Assembly: GCA_035294125.1 (NCBI GenBank)
Contig: DATGLM010000049.1
Span: 297,842 to 361,841 of the forward strand
Direction: 5' to 3'
DNA length: 64,000 nt
Source: CADDYT01 sp035294125
GTDB lineage: Bacteria; Chloroflexota; Ktedonobacteria; Ktedonobacterales; Ktedonobacteraceae
Made by a program: the position numbers and the translations under genes. Within the stretch, counting starts at the first letter, position 1. Every line of letters begins with the position of its first letter. Shown here one piece after another: positions 1-8,309 of this stretch. The notes beneath the pieces are model-generated. The model worked only from the letters and a program-made list of their open reading frames with translations. It did not search any database and was not told the DNA's origin.

Positions 1-1
1 G

Positions 2-1336
2 ATTGAGGAACCCACTCCCGACGAGGCGCTGGAGATTCTGACGGGGATGCGCGGCTTATACGAGGACCATCACCATGTTATCATCACGAACGAGGCACTG
101 CATGCCGCCGTGCATCTTTCCGTGCAATACCTGCCTAACCTGCGCCTGCCTGACAAAGCGTGCAGCGTGCTCGACGAAGCTTGCTCCCGCGCGCGTGTCT
201 TCTCCATTGAGGACGAATCGCCGGAGCAGGACGATCGTGACGAGGTGGGGCAGCCGCCGGTAATTGTACCTGCCATGATCGCGGAGGTGATCTCTGCTCG
301 TACCGGCATTCCTGTGCAGGCGCCGGGGCGCGAGGAGCGCGATCGCCTGCTCAACCTGGAAGCGCGTCTGAAGGCGCGAGTCGTTGGTCAGGACGAGGCC
401 ATCCGACGTGTAACGCAGGCGATTCAGGTTGCGCGAGCCGGGTTGAAGCCGCGCAATCGCCCATCGGGCGTCTTTCTCTTCCTGGGGCCGACCGGTGTAG
501 GCAAAACAGAACTGGCACGAGCACTGGCCGCCGAAGTCTTTGGCTCCGATGAACACCTGATTCGTGTCGATATGTCGGAATATATGGAGAAACACGCCGT
601 TTCGCGCATGATCGGCGCGCCTCCCGGCTATGTGGGCTACGACCAGGAGGGGCAACTCACCGGCAAGCTGCGCCGCCGCCCACACTGTGTTGTCCTGCTC
701 GACGAGGTGGAAAAGGCCCATCCCGAAGTGTTCGATCTCTTCCTGCAAGTCTTCGATGCCGGTCGCCTGACCGATGCGCAGGGCCATACCGTCGATGCGC
801 AACACGCCATCTGGATTATGACCTCCAATGTTGGGACAGATATGCTGGGCCGCTCCCTACCCAGTGGATTCCGCGCCACGATGAAAGGAACCGCTGAAGA
901 GATGCAGCGCGACCGGCTGATGGAGCGCCTGCGCCAGACTTTTCGCCCGGAGTTTCTGAACCGTGTCGACGAAGTGGTCATCTTCCACCCGCTCAACGAG
1001 GAGCAGGCGCGAGCCATTACACGCCTGCAAATGAATGAACTGGCAACGCGCCTGCTGGAGCAAGGTCTGGTCTTGCAGGCGGATGACAGTACCATCGATC
1101 TGCTCTGTAAAGAGGGCTTCAGCCAGACGCAGGGCGCTCGCCCACTGCGCCGCGTCATCGAGCGCCTGCTCACCGTCCCGCTTAGCCTGCGTATTCTGCT
1201 CGGCAACATCCCTGAACACGGCGAGGTACACGTCGCGGCCGCCGATGGCAAACTTGCCATTGACATCACCGCGCCATTTGCCGAGACGGAAGAGGCGGAG
1301 GAGGCGGAGATCGAGAAAAGCATGGAAGAAGCATAA
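2..1336 (+). CDS. ClpC/ClpB-type AAA+ ATPase, C-terminal part (5' truncated by window)
   Basis: C-terminal half of a Hsp100 disaggregase/unfoldase. The frame is open from base 2 with IEEPTPDEALEIL, the typical end of the first AAA+ domain, so the true start lies outside the window. The second AAA+ domain shows Walker A GPTGVGKTE, Walker B VVLLDEVEKAHP, the pore-type loop GYVGYDQEG and the sensor TSNVG, followed by the D2-small domain (GARPLRRVIERL). Only about 40 residues separate D1 and D2, so the long coiled-coil M domain of ClpB is absent; this favours a ClpC-like unfoldase that would feed ClpP or work alone. The C-terminus is acidic (EEAEEAEIEKSMEEA). The product is cytoplasmic. The family call is firm; the ClpC versus other Hsp100 choice is inference because the N-domain is missing. 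Confidence 0.93.
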   Translation: MEEPTPDEALEILTGMRGLYEDHHHVIITNEALHAAVHLSVQYLPNLRLPDKACSVLDEACSRARVFSIEDESPEQDDRDEVGQPPVIVPAMIAEVISARTGIPVQAPGREERDRLLNLEARLKARVVGQDEAIRRVTQAIQVARAGLKPRNRPSGVFLFLGPTGVGKTELARALAAEVFGSDEHLIRVDMSEYMEKHAVSRMIGAPPGYVGYDQEGQLTGKLRRRPHCVVLLDEVEKAHPEVFDLFLQVFDAGRLTDAQGHTVDAQHAIWIMTSNVGTDMLGRSLPSGFRATMKGTAEEMQRDRLMERLRQTFRPEFLNRVDEVVIFHPLNEEQARAITRLQMNELATRLLEQGLVLQADDSTIDLLCKEGFSQTQGARPLRRVIERLLTVPLSLRILLGNIPEHGEVHVAAADGKLAIDITAPFAETEEAEEAEIEKSMEEA

Positions 1337-1945
1337 GCTGGGAAGTCTGGCAGTGGCGATGATCGCATCTGGCTGGAGCATCGTTGTGACGGTTCACTGT
1401 CGGAGTCGCGAGCGCTGTGCATACCGGAGCGAGGCTCGACGGCGCGCTTCCCCATGTGCTCGCGCTCAACGACGAAAGCCGGAGCAATGCTCAATAGCAC
1501 AAATTGGCACCCGTTCAATCACCACCACCAGTATCAGTATACACCTGCTTCCTTCACTCTCCCTTTGTTATCACTTAATGTGCGTTCCGCTGTCTATCTG
1601 TCGGCAAGCGTTCTTCTGAGCGGAAACGCACTATCCTCTGTCGGCAGCGATAACCACCATACAGAAGATTTTCTCGTCAGTCTTACATAAGACAAGCTCA
1701 TCTTACACAAGAGATTCTTGCATCAGCGACAGACGATCATCATCGCCGGGCAAAATGTTATAGCTCATGATACACAAAGGCATAAAAACAATCCCTTTGC
1801 GATGATCTAGAATGATGCGCGGCTCGTACATATGCCAGCAAAACGGGGAAGGCCCTTAACAGGTGAGAGGCTTTCTCCAATGTCTATCCTATCATGAGCT
1901 GGCTGACCTTGCTGAACAGGGTCAAGCAGAAAGGACACAGAATTT
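1337..1945. other. Intergenic region, no gene seen
   Basis: About 600 bases between the Clp gene and the SPW-type gene. Reading frames here are short and lack a Shine-Dalgarno site or recognisable protein. The right half is AT-richer and could hold the promoter of the next gene, but I see no clear consensus pair. Confidence 0.5.
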
Positions 1946-2350
1946 ATGAGCAGCATTCGTTTCGTTCCGACGTGGCTGCATGGCATCTTCGATTATGTTG
2001 GAGGTGTCGGCTTGATTGCAGCCCCCTTTGTCTTCGGCTTTTTCTCAACAGGTGGTCCGGCTGTTATCCTGCCAATGGTGCTTGGCGTCGGCCTCATCAT
2101 CTATAGCCTCCTGACCAATTACGAGCGAGGCATTCGCGCCTTGAAGTTTATCCCGATGCCGGTACACCTGGTGCTGGATTTTGTGGCCTCTGCCCTGCTC
2201 GCCCTTTCACCCTTCATCTTCGGCTTTTACAAGGATGCTCCTAACGTCTGGTTGCCTCACGTCATCGCCGGAGTGGGTGTGATCGCGCTCGTCCTGGTCT
2301 CGCAGACGCGTCCGTATGCCAGGATGAAAGCGGCTGCTCAGCACGCATAG
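1946..2350 (+). CDS. SPW-repeat-like small integral membrane protein
   Basis: 134 residues with four hydrophobic segments arranged as two similar halves: LPxWLHGIFDYVGG..APFVFGFF and PVHLVLDFVASALLALSPFIFGFY. The repeated (S/A)PFxFGF element resembles the SPW repeat of small bacterial membrane proteins. No catalytic residues are visible. An AAAGGA sequence lies about ten bases before the ATG. It stands alone between two intergenic regions. The function is unknown; membrane location is clear from composition. Confidence 0.75.
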   Translation: MSSIRFVPTWLHGIFDYVGGVGLIAAPFVFGFFSTGGPAVILPMVLGVGLIIYSLLTNYERGIRALKFIPMPVHLVLDFVASALLALSPFIFGFYKDAPNVWLPHVIAGVGVIALVLVSQTRPYARMKAAAQHA

Positions 2351-2423
2351 CTTCGCTGTTGTGCAGGACCTCCTGAATTACGAGAGCGTTTGTCGAGGAG
2401 AGAGACCGGGCGTGGGGAACACG

Positions 2424-2432
2424 TGATATAAT
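2424..2432 (+). promoter_or_regulatory. Extended -10 promoter for the small zinc protein
   Basis: TGATATAAT is a perfect extended -10 element (TGn plus TATAAT). No good -35 lies 16-18 bases upstream. A roughly 85-base leader would follow, containing a short hairpin around 2454-2488 and a 12-codon ORF at 2451. Confidence 0.45.
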
Positions 2433-2522
2433 ATGGGTGAGACAATACCTCATGGAGAAAGTGCCCTGTGATGAGAGGGCCGCTTTCTAAACACATACAT
2501 CAAATTCAGGAGCTCTTTATAG

Positions 2523-2696
2523 ATGAAAGCTGTTAAAACACACGTTGGACGCTGCGATACATGTGGTGAGCCAGCGGCGTATGCTCAGTTGCTTCCGGCA
2601 GGTCGTACCTTCCGTTTTTGCGAGCAGCATGTCCCGCCACTGGTCAAAAAACAGGCCGAGGCTGCGGAAGCGGCGAATAAGGGAACAAAGAAGTAG
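2523..2696 (+). CDS. Small treble-cleft-like zinc-binding protein, 57 aa
   Basis: Begins MKAVKTHVGRCDTCG and ends in KKQAEAAEAANKGTKK before TAG. The pattern CxxC (residues 11 and 14) followed by FCEQH (Cys33, His36) gives four potential zinc ligands (C11, C14, C33, H36). AGGAG lies ten bases before the ATG, and an extended -10 promoter lies upstream. Too short for most gene finders. It could be a small nucleic-acid or protein-binding zinc finger; no named family is recognised. The tail is charged and probably unstructured. Confidence 0.7.
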   Translation: MKAVKTHVGRCDTCGEPAAYAQLLPAGRTFRFCEQHVPPLVKKQAEAAEAANKGTKK

Positions 2697-2702
2697 GCCA
2701 TA

Positions 2703-2762
2703 AGCAGCATGAGTAAGGCGACGGGAAGGCAAGCGCTTTCCCGTCGCCTTACTCATGCTGCT
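2703..2762. terminator. Perfect 25-bp inverted repeat, bidirectional terminator
   Basis: Arms 2703-2727 and 2738-2762 are perfect reverse complements with a 10-base loop. It separates two convergent genes. The right arm covers the last codons (QQHE) and stop of the minus-strand histidine kinase, so the left arm is a reverse-complement copy of that gene's 3' end. There is no T-tract. Confidence 0.75.
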
Positions 2763-5700
2763 GATAGGATGCCATTGGCAGCTTGATATGGAAGATTGAG
2801 CCTTCGCCGGGGATGCCGCTGCTCTCGATCCAGATGGTGCCGTGCATGGCTTCTACGAGGCGGCGCGAGATGTAGAGGCCGAGGCCGGAGCCGCGAATGG
2901 GACTGTTGATGTCACTTTCCAGCCGCACGAAGCGCTGGAAGAGTTGTGCCTGATCCTCTGGCGCGATGCCCTTGCCTTTGTCAGAGATACTGATAACGAT
3001 ATATGACTCCTGATCGATGACTGCGCGGGCCGAGTAGGTGATGGGTGTGCCCGGCGGCGAATATTTCAGGGCATTGGTGCTGATATTCATGAGCACCTGC
3101 CGCAAGCGCCCAGGGTCGGCCTGCACGAACAGGGGCGCCGGAATCTGCACGCGCAGTTCGCGTTCCTCTTTCGTCAGTTGCGGCTCGATCAGCATGACTA
3201 CGCCGTCAATCATCTCCTCCAGCGAGACTGTTTCCAGGTGAACGGGGCGCAGACCAGCTTCAGTTTCCAGGCGGCTGGCATCCATGACATTGTCCAGCAG
3301 CAGCACCAGCTCATCGCAACTGCGCTGCACCTTCTGCAAAAATTCCCGCCGTTGCTCGGGTGGCAGCATCTCATCATACTGGGCCAGCAGTTCGAGATAG
3401 CCCTGCACGGCAGTCAGCGGCGTGCGTAATTCGTGTGAGGCAGTAATCATAAACTGATCCTTGAGTTGATCCAGTTCTTGCAGGCGCTGGTGCGCGGCGA
3501 GCTGCTGCTGGTAGAGCAGGGCGTTGTTGAAAGCAACGGCGGCTTGCTCCGAGAAGTCTTGTGCAAGGGAGAGGTCGGTGAATTCAAATGAGCGTTTATC
3601 ATGAGTACCGGATGGGACGGAACGGCCCAGAATGAGCAGGGCGGTAGCGTCTCCGTAGGCGATGAGCGGCGCCAGGATTGCTGTTTGCACGTGTCGGCTC
3701 TTCAGCAACTCACGGAGCGAGGAGGACTGCTGAGATGGCTCTTGCAAGAAACGCGGGGCCTGGTATGAGCCAGGGCGGGGGAGTGGCAGAGAGATCGGGT
3801 TAAGAGAGAAATCATCGTCGAGCGAGCAGGCGGAATGGGTGGAGATCAGCATAGGCTGGAGCGAGTGGAGGGCCTGCGCATCGGGGTCTCGGGCAGGAAG
3901 GACGGGCCACTCCTCCGTCGCGACGCCTGGCTCCTGCTCGCTTACATAAGCGGCCAGTGGCACCATCTTCCCATCGTCAGTTGAGCCATAGAGCAGGGCA
4001 TAATCGGCGCGCAGGGCATTGGCCCCTTCGCGACAGATAAACTGGTGGATTTCCGCCGGTTCGACGACGGCGGAATTGAGCCTGGTGGCGATATTTGCCA
4101 TTGCCTTCGCAAATATCTCGTGTTCGCGGGCCGTCTGATAGAGCTGGACGTGCTCGATGGCGGCGGCTGCAAGCTCGCTATAGCGCCTGGCAACGTAATG
4201 TTCGTCCTCACTAAAGGGCTGCATGGCACGGCGCGAGAAGGCCAGGCTGCCCAGCGTTTTCTCTTTATAGGTCAGTGGCATGAACAGAGTTGTGTGGATG
4301 CCCTGCTCGCTCTGCCAGCGCTCGACTTCCGGGGGCAGCGCCAGCGCCTGATCGGGCCAGAAAACCTCCACCTGTTTCCTGTTCAGGACCGTGCAGAACG
4401 GAGTACGGGAGCCATGCAAACGGCAGGTGAAAGGTTCGGGCGAAGGGATGCCGGGGAGAGCTGCTGCGGCCCGTACTAGCAGGTGAGAGTACGCGCTCAG
4501 TGGTCGGTCCTGCTCCTCGATCAGAATAAGCATGGCCGACTCGAAGCCCAGCTCAGTGATTGCCATATTCACGATGCCCGTCAAAAGGAGGTCAAGTTCA
4601 AAGATTTTGCTGAGCTGCGTGCTCAAATCTTGCAGGTGTTCGGAGGCTTCACGTCGCTGCTCCCGTTCTTGTAGAAGCCGTTCGTTTTCTCGCAAGATGA
4701 GGAGATGGCGTGCGGTCATCAGAATGCCCACGGCGGCAGTAAGCAAAACCAGCAGGGTAGAGGTACTGTTGTTGTCCAACGCGACCTCGCTGTAAAGCAT
4801 GAGAATAATCAGGGCAGCAGGTGGAAGGTAGATGAGCATTCCTCTCAACCGGTTCGGCACGCCTCTGTTCCTGCTGCGCGCCAGGAGTATCTTTGGGCGT
4901 GTGATTGAGCGCCGCGGTAATGTATTCTCGTTATATGCCCTTTGTAGCAGAGATGTATATTGATAGAGCGCGGCAAGGCCGATGAGTATGTAGCCGATGA
5001 ACCAGAAAGGGTCAATATAGGGCGTACCGGTGAAGTATGTATTGTTCGCGATAGTGTAGGCATAAGCGCTATCTGCGAAGACTATTGAGAGGATGCCCGC
5101 TGCGCAAATGAGCAGGGATGGGTAAAGAATGTGAGCCGTGCGCGTCTGGAAAAAGAGAATAATGGCGGACAGGAGCACGATATCCCAGCAAGGGTAGGAG
5201 AGCACGGTGATGAGTGTGGGCAGCGGCACATGCGCCGCTTTTTGCAGGAGAAAGACTTTGCTGAGCAAGAAAAACCAGCTCACCCCGAAAAGGCAGAGTG
5301 TCGTGATCAATGCATCGAGTCCGATACGCGGGTGAAAACGCCTCTTCCCACTTTGCTTTGGCAGAATGAGCAATCCGGCGAAGCCACAGATATAGAAGAG
5401 CGTGAAGCCAATGTCGGAGGTCGATGGAACCGGGTTGAGATAGCCACGCTGTTCCAGAATGGGGTAGTCAAAGCCACCCGCGCTGTTGGCGAGCAGGCCA
5501 ATGCCGATCAATAACCAGGCAAGCTGATAGCGCGACTCCATCTTCACCGGTCCATAGCGCATGCGATAGGCGGTCACAAAGGCCCACCACGCGCCGATGA
5601 GCGAGGAAGCGGCATACAAGCTGTCGGAGAAGAGGGTGACAGTATATTGTCCACCAATGCGAAAAACGAGCCAGTATACGCTCAGGCTGACAATCGCAAA

Positions 5701-5784
5701 GGTGGCGATCGCCGCGAGATAGTTCTGGAAATACAACTTCCCCAGATAGCTTCGAGTCAACCGTTCGACCGCAATAGCTTTCAT
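2749..5784 (-). CDS. Multi-pass membrane sensor histidine kinase with GAF domains
   Basis: 1011 residues. The N-terminal ~375 residues contain about ten hydrophobic helices, an input module of unknown ligand. A short coiled coil is followed by GAF-like domains (about 385-560 and 560-760), then HisKA with the phosphorylated His in ITASHELRTPL, and a HATPase_c with the N box (NISTNALKYSPP), DKGKGIAP and GSGLGLYISRRLVE. The ATG of MKAIAVE (5784) is chosen because GGAGG lies five bases upstream; the frame is open eight codons further to another ATG with no ribosome site. It autophosphorylates and should pass phosphate to a response regulator, but none is adjacent, so it is an orphan kinase here. 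Confidence 0.93.
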   Translation of the reverse strand: MKAIAVERLTRSYLGKLYFQNYLAAIATFAIVSLSVYWLVFRIGGQYTVTLFSDSLYAASSLIGAWWAFVTAYRMRYGPVKMESRYQLAWLLIGIGLLANSAGGFDYPILEQRGYLNPVPSTSDIGFTLFYICGFAGLLILPKQSGKRRFHPRIGLDALITTLCLFGVSWFFLLSKVFLLQKAAHVPLPTLITVLSYPCWDIVLLSAIILFFQTRTAHILYPSLLICAAGILSIVFADSAYAYTIANNTYFTGTPYIDPFWFIGYILIGLAALYQYTSLLQRAYNENTLPRRSITRPKILLARSRNRGVPNRLRGMLIYLPPAALIILMLYSEVALDNNSTSTLLVLLTAAVGILMTARHLLILRENERLLQEREQRREASEHLQDLSTQLSKIFELDLLLTGIVNMAITELGFESAMLILIEEQDRPLSAYSHLLVRAAAALPGIPSPEPFTCRLHGSRTPFCTVLNRKQVEVFWPDQALALPPEVERWQSEQGIHTTLFMPLTYKEKTLGSLAFSRRAMQPFSEDEHYVARRYSELAAAAIEHVQLYQTAREHEIFAKAMANIATRLNSAVVEPAEIHQFICREGANALRADYALLYGSTDDGKMVPLAAYVSEQEPGVATEEWPVLPARDPDAQALHSLQPMLISTHSACSLDDDFSLNPISLPLPRPGSYQAPRFLQEPSQQSSSLRELLKSRHVQTAILAPLIAYGDATALLILGRSVPSGTHDKRSFEFTDLSLAQDFSEQAAVAFNNALLYQQQLAAHQRLQELDQLKDQFMITASHELRTPLTAVQGYLELLAQYDEMLPPEQRREFLQKVQRSCDELVLLLDNVMDASRLETEAGLRPVHLETVSLEEMIDGVVMLIEPQLTKEERELRVQIPAPLFVQADPGRLRQVLMNISTNALKYSPPGTPITYSARAVIDQESYIVISISDKGKGIAPEDQAQLFQRFVRLESDINSPIRGSGLGLYISRRLVEAMHGTIWIESSGIPGEGSIFHIKLPMASYQQHE

Positions 5785-6010
5785 CGTACCTCCGTCAGGA
5801 GCGCACATACCAGCATCAATGAATCTCGTCGAAAGTATACTAGAAACGTAACGGGTGAGTCAACGAAATATTCCGACAAATTGAGACTGGAAAAGGATAC
5901 TGGCAGACAGACAGTATTCTCTCTCTCTTATCCTGTATCTTTTCTCCCCCCCTTTTTTCCTATCGGCATTGATGCGCATAATAGAAGCATACGAGAGAGT
6001 CGTTCCCATG

Positions 6011-6094
6011 TCATTGTGAGCGAGGGCGAAGAATCTGAGGTGAGCCGGGTCGAACAGATGATTACTCGAGATTCTTCGCCTTCGCTCACAATGA
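6011..6094. repeat. MITE/REP-like palindromic repeat unit
   Basis: Arms 6011-6036 and 6069-6094 are 26-base inverted repeats with one mismatch (arm begins TCATTGTGAGCGAGGGCGAA). The core resembles a dispersed palindrome of the type CATTCTGAGCGAAGCGAAGAATC that I recall from many environmental bacterial genomes, including Chloroflexota. It lies about 30 bases before the next start codon, so it would be in the 5' leader. Confidence 0.55.
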
Positions 6095-6125
6095 TATGTC
6101 TGGATAAGTAAGAAAGGAGGTTACA

Positions 6126-6950
6126 ATGCAGCCCGTTATGATTACTGCTGCTCTGGTCGGCGCGGAGGTCAGCAGGGAGCAGCAGCCCTCTCTACCTGTT
6201 ACGCCTGCTGAGATTATTGCCTCGGCTGTAGAATGTTATGAGGCCGGTGCCTCTATTATCCATATTCACGTGCGTGACGCAGTGGGAAACGCAACGCAGG
6301 ATGCCAGCCTCTTTCGAGAGGTGGTGGCGGGTATTCGTTCGCGCTGTGATGCGATTACGCAGGTGTCCACCGGTGGCGCTGTCTGGATGAGCGCCGAAGA
6401 GCGTCTGCAGAGCATTGAATGCGCGCCGGATATGGCAACCCTGACGACGGGCACCGTCAATTTTGGCAACGATGTCTTCATGAATAACCGGGGGCTGGTG
6501 GAGACGTTCGCGCGGCGACTACGCGAAGCCGGTATTGTGCCGGAGATCGAGGTGTTCGATGTGGGCATGATCGACGAAGCTATGCGTCTGCGCAGCATGG
6601 GCCTGATCAGCGACCCGCTGCATTTCGATTTCGTGATGGGCGTTCCCGGCGGCATCGGCCCCGACCCGGCTCATCTTGTCCACATGGTGCGCAGCCTGCC
6701 AGCGGGCAGCAGTTGGAGTGTCGCGGGCATAGGTCGTCATCAGTTGACGCTGGGAACGATTGCCCTGGCGATGGGCGGCCACGTGCGCGTCGGCTTCGAG
6801 GACAATATTTTTTATCGTAAGGGGCAACTGGCGCGCAGCAATGCCGAACTGGTGGCCCGTATCGTCCGCCTTGCCAGAGAACTGGATCGCCCTGTGGCAA
6901 CGCCCGCACAGGCCAGAGAGATGTTGCAATTGGAGCGCTACCACACCTGA
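6126..6950 (+). CDS. BKACE (beta-keto acid cleavage enzyme) family protein
   Basis: 274 residues of the former DUF849 / 3-keto-5-aminohexanoate cleavage enzyme family. These zinc enzymes condense a beta-keto acid with acetyl-CoA and split it into acetoacetate and a CoA ester. Family marks seen: early ITAALVGAE, the metal pair HIHVRD, STGG, a Glu in PEIEVFDVGM, VMGVPGGIG and WSVAGIGRHQ, and the end GHVRVGFEDNIFY. Length is normal. AAAGGAGG sits six bases before the ATG. It is monocistronic. Lysine fermentation genes (kamA, kdd) are not nearby, so the actual substrate is open; members act on several beta-keto acids. Confidence 0.88.
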   Translation: MQPVMITAALVGAEVSREQQPSLPVTPAEIIASAVECYEAGASIIHIHVRDAVGNATQDASLFREVVAGIRSRCDAITQVSTGGAVWMSAEERLQSIECAPDMATLTTGTVNFGNDVFMNNRGLVETFARRLREAGIVPEIEVFDVGMIDEAMRLRSMGLISDPLHFDFVMGVPGGIGPDPAHLVHMVRSLPAGSSWSVAGIGRHQLTLGTIALAMGGHVRVGFEDNIFYRKGQLARSNAELVARIVRLARELDRPVATPAQAREMLQLERYHT

Positions 6951-6999
6951 AGCAAGCAGCGCACAACCTCCTTTTCTTGCTGCTTGCTTCAGGTGTGGT
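6940..6999. terminator. Perfect 21-bp inverted repeat, bidirectional terminator
   Basis: Arms 6940-6960 and 6979-6999 are perfect complements around an 18-base loop. The left arm contains the last codons (YHT) and TGA of the BKACE gene. The right arm ends one base before the stop of the convergent minus-strand gene at 7000. Confidence 0.75.
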
Positions 7000-7338
7000 C
7001 TAATAGCGCGGACCCTGTGGATTGGGGTAGGGGTACTGTGGGTTAGGATTCTGGAACTGCTGATTGGGATACTGAGGGCGCTGCGCGGCCATCTGGCGGA
7101 GCTGGTTCAATTCTTTGAGGATAGGCCACTCGGCAAAGGCCAGTACGCAGATGACGATCAGGTTGGCGATAGGGATGAAGAGGAGGAGGCTCAGCGCTCC
7201 GCTATAGCCCGCCTTCGAGAAGATGCGCCACCAGATGATAATGGCGAAGATGATAGCCGCAACGCTGATGATAAGCGTTACTATCAGGCTGCCTCCAAGA
7301 AGGGCGCTTGCCCCGGTGCTATAGGTTCCGTTATACAT
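7000..7338 (-). CDS. Small membrane protein with Pro/Asn/Gln-rich tail
   Basis: 112 residues. Two to three hydrophobic helices (LLGGSLIVTLIISVAAII, ALSLLLFIPIANLIVICVLAF) are followed by a cytosolic or exposed tail rich in Pro, Gln, Asn and Tyr (QYPNQQFQNPNPQYPYPNP). The ATG at 7338 is used because AAAGGA lies eight bases upstream; the open frame upstream has no such site. Similar to signal-peptidase-I-adjacent or DUF5684-like proteins in layout, but I cannot assign a function. Confidence 0.72.
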   Translation of the reverse strand: MYNGTYSTGASALLGGSLIVTLIISVAAIIFAIIIWWRIFSKAGYSGALSLLLFIPIANLIVICVLAFAEWPILKELNQLRQMAAQRPQYPNQQFQNPNPQYPYPNPQGPRY

Positions 7339-7453
7339 GAATGTGTCCTTTCTGGCTATTGAAATAGCCGCGTAGTTGGATGTCTTTACCTGTATGATAT
7401 ACGCCCGGAGCAAAAGAAACTATGGGACGGGTCACAGCTTCACTGTGATTGAT

Positions 7454-7494
7454 GGCGCAATGGAGTCGCGAGGATGGGACGACCCCATTGCGCC
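7454..7494. terminator. 10-bp inverted repeat downstream of SDR gene
   Basis: Arms 7454-7463 (GGCGCAATGG) and 7485-7494 are perfect complements. It lies just past the stop of the minus-strand SDR gene, a position that fits a terminator. Confidence 0.5.
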
Positions 7495-7500
7495 TGCGGG

Positions 7501-8265
7501 TTAGAAGTAGTTCGAGGAGATGCCGCCGTCGACCATGAGCCAGGCGCCGGTTGTCCAGGAAGACTCGTCGGAGGCGAGGTAGAGCGCCATGTAGATGATG
7601 TCTTTCGCCTCGCCAAAGCGGCCTAAAGGAATGCGGTTAAGGCGCAGGTTGCGTGCCTCCTCGCTTGTCCAGAGGTGACGCAGTAGTGGCGTTTCAATGG
7701 GGCCGGGACAGATGGCATTGCAGCGAATGCCGTGACGGCCATACTGGACGGCGAGGGATTTGGTGAGCGAGAGCATGCCGCCCTTCGAGACGGTGTAGGC
7801 GTCCTGGGGAACCGTGCAGCCCATGAAGGCGACAAAGGAGGCGACATTGATGATGGAGCCTTTGCCCTGCTTTACCATGTGGGGGATAGTGTATTTCGAG
7901 CAGAGGAAGGCGCTTTTCAGGTTGATGTCCAGAATGCGGTCCCACGTCGTCTCGCTGATATCGGTCACACTGCCATCTTCCGGCGGCATGATGCCCGCGT
8001 TATTGTAGAGCACATCGACATGGCCGAAGGCGTCGATGGCGGCGTTGACCATGTGCCTGACCTCGTCCTCGTTGGAAACATCGGCTTTGACGAAAATCGC
8101 CTGCCCACCTGCTTCACGGATGGCGCGAGTCGTTTCCTCGCCCTCCCGCTCCAGAATATCGGTCACGACGATGCTTGCGCCTTCTTGCGCGAAGAGTTCA
8201 GCGGCGGCTTTGCCCATGCCACCAGCGGAACCGGTGATAATCGCCACTTTGTCGGTCAATCTCAT
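7501..8265 (-). CDS. SDR-family NAD(P)-dependent oxidoreductase
   Basis: 254-residue classical short-chain dehydrogenase. Cofactor motif TGSAGGMG (residues 12-19), acidic residue at the end of beta2 (VVTDI) suggesting NAD preference, NNAG, catalytic Ser in NVASFVAF and YTVSK, and the C-terminal WTTGAWLMVDGGIS. GGAG lies upstream of the ATG. It starts 44 bases after the stop of the double-nitrilase gene on the same strand, so the two probably form an operon acting on related substrates. Substrate cannot be told from the sequence. Confidence 0.88.
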   Translation of the reverse strand: MRLTDKVAIITGSAGGMGKAAAELFAQEGASIVVTDILEREGEETTRAIREAGGQAIFVKADVSNEDEVRHMVNAAIDAFGHVDVLYNNAGIMPPEDGSVTDISETTWDRILDINLKSAFLCSKYTIPHMVKQGKGSIINVASFVAFMGCTVPQDAYTVSKGGMLSLTKSLAVQYGRHGIRCNAICPGPIETPLLRHLWTSEEARNLRLNRIPLGRFGEAKDIIYMALYLASDESSWTTGAWLMVDGGISSNYF

Positions 8266-8309
8266 GGATGCACAAACTCCTTTTCAAATCCGCGATAATT
8301 TGTCAAACT

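Noticed and set aside
637..1518. Long minus-strand ORF (293 codons) opposite the Clp gene
   Set aside because: Antisense shadow of a conserved AAA+ gene in GC-rich DNA; Ser/Arg-rich, no ribosome site or family.
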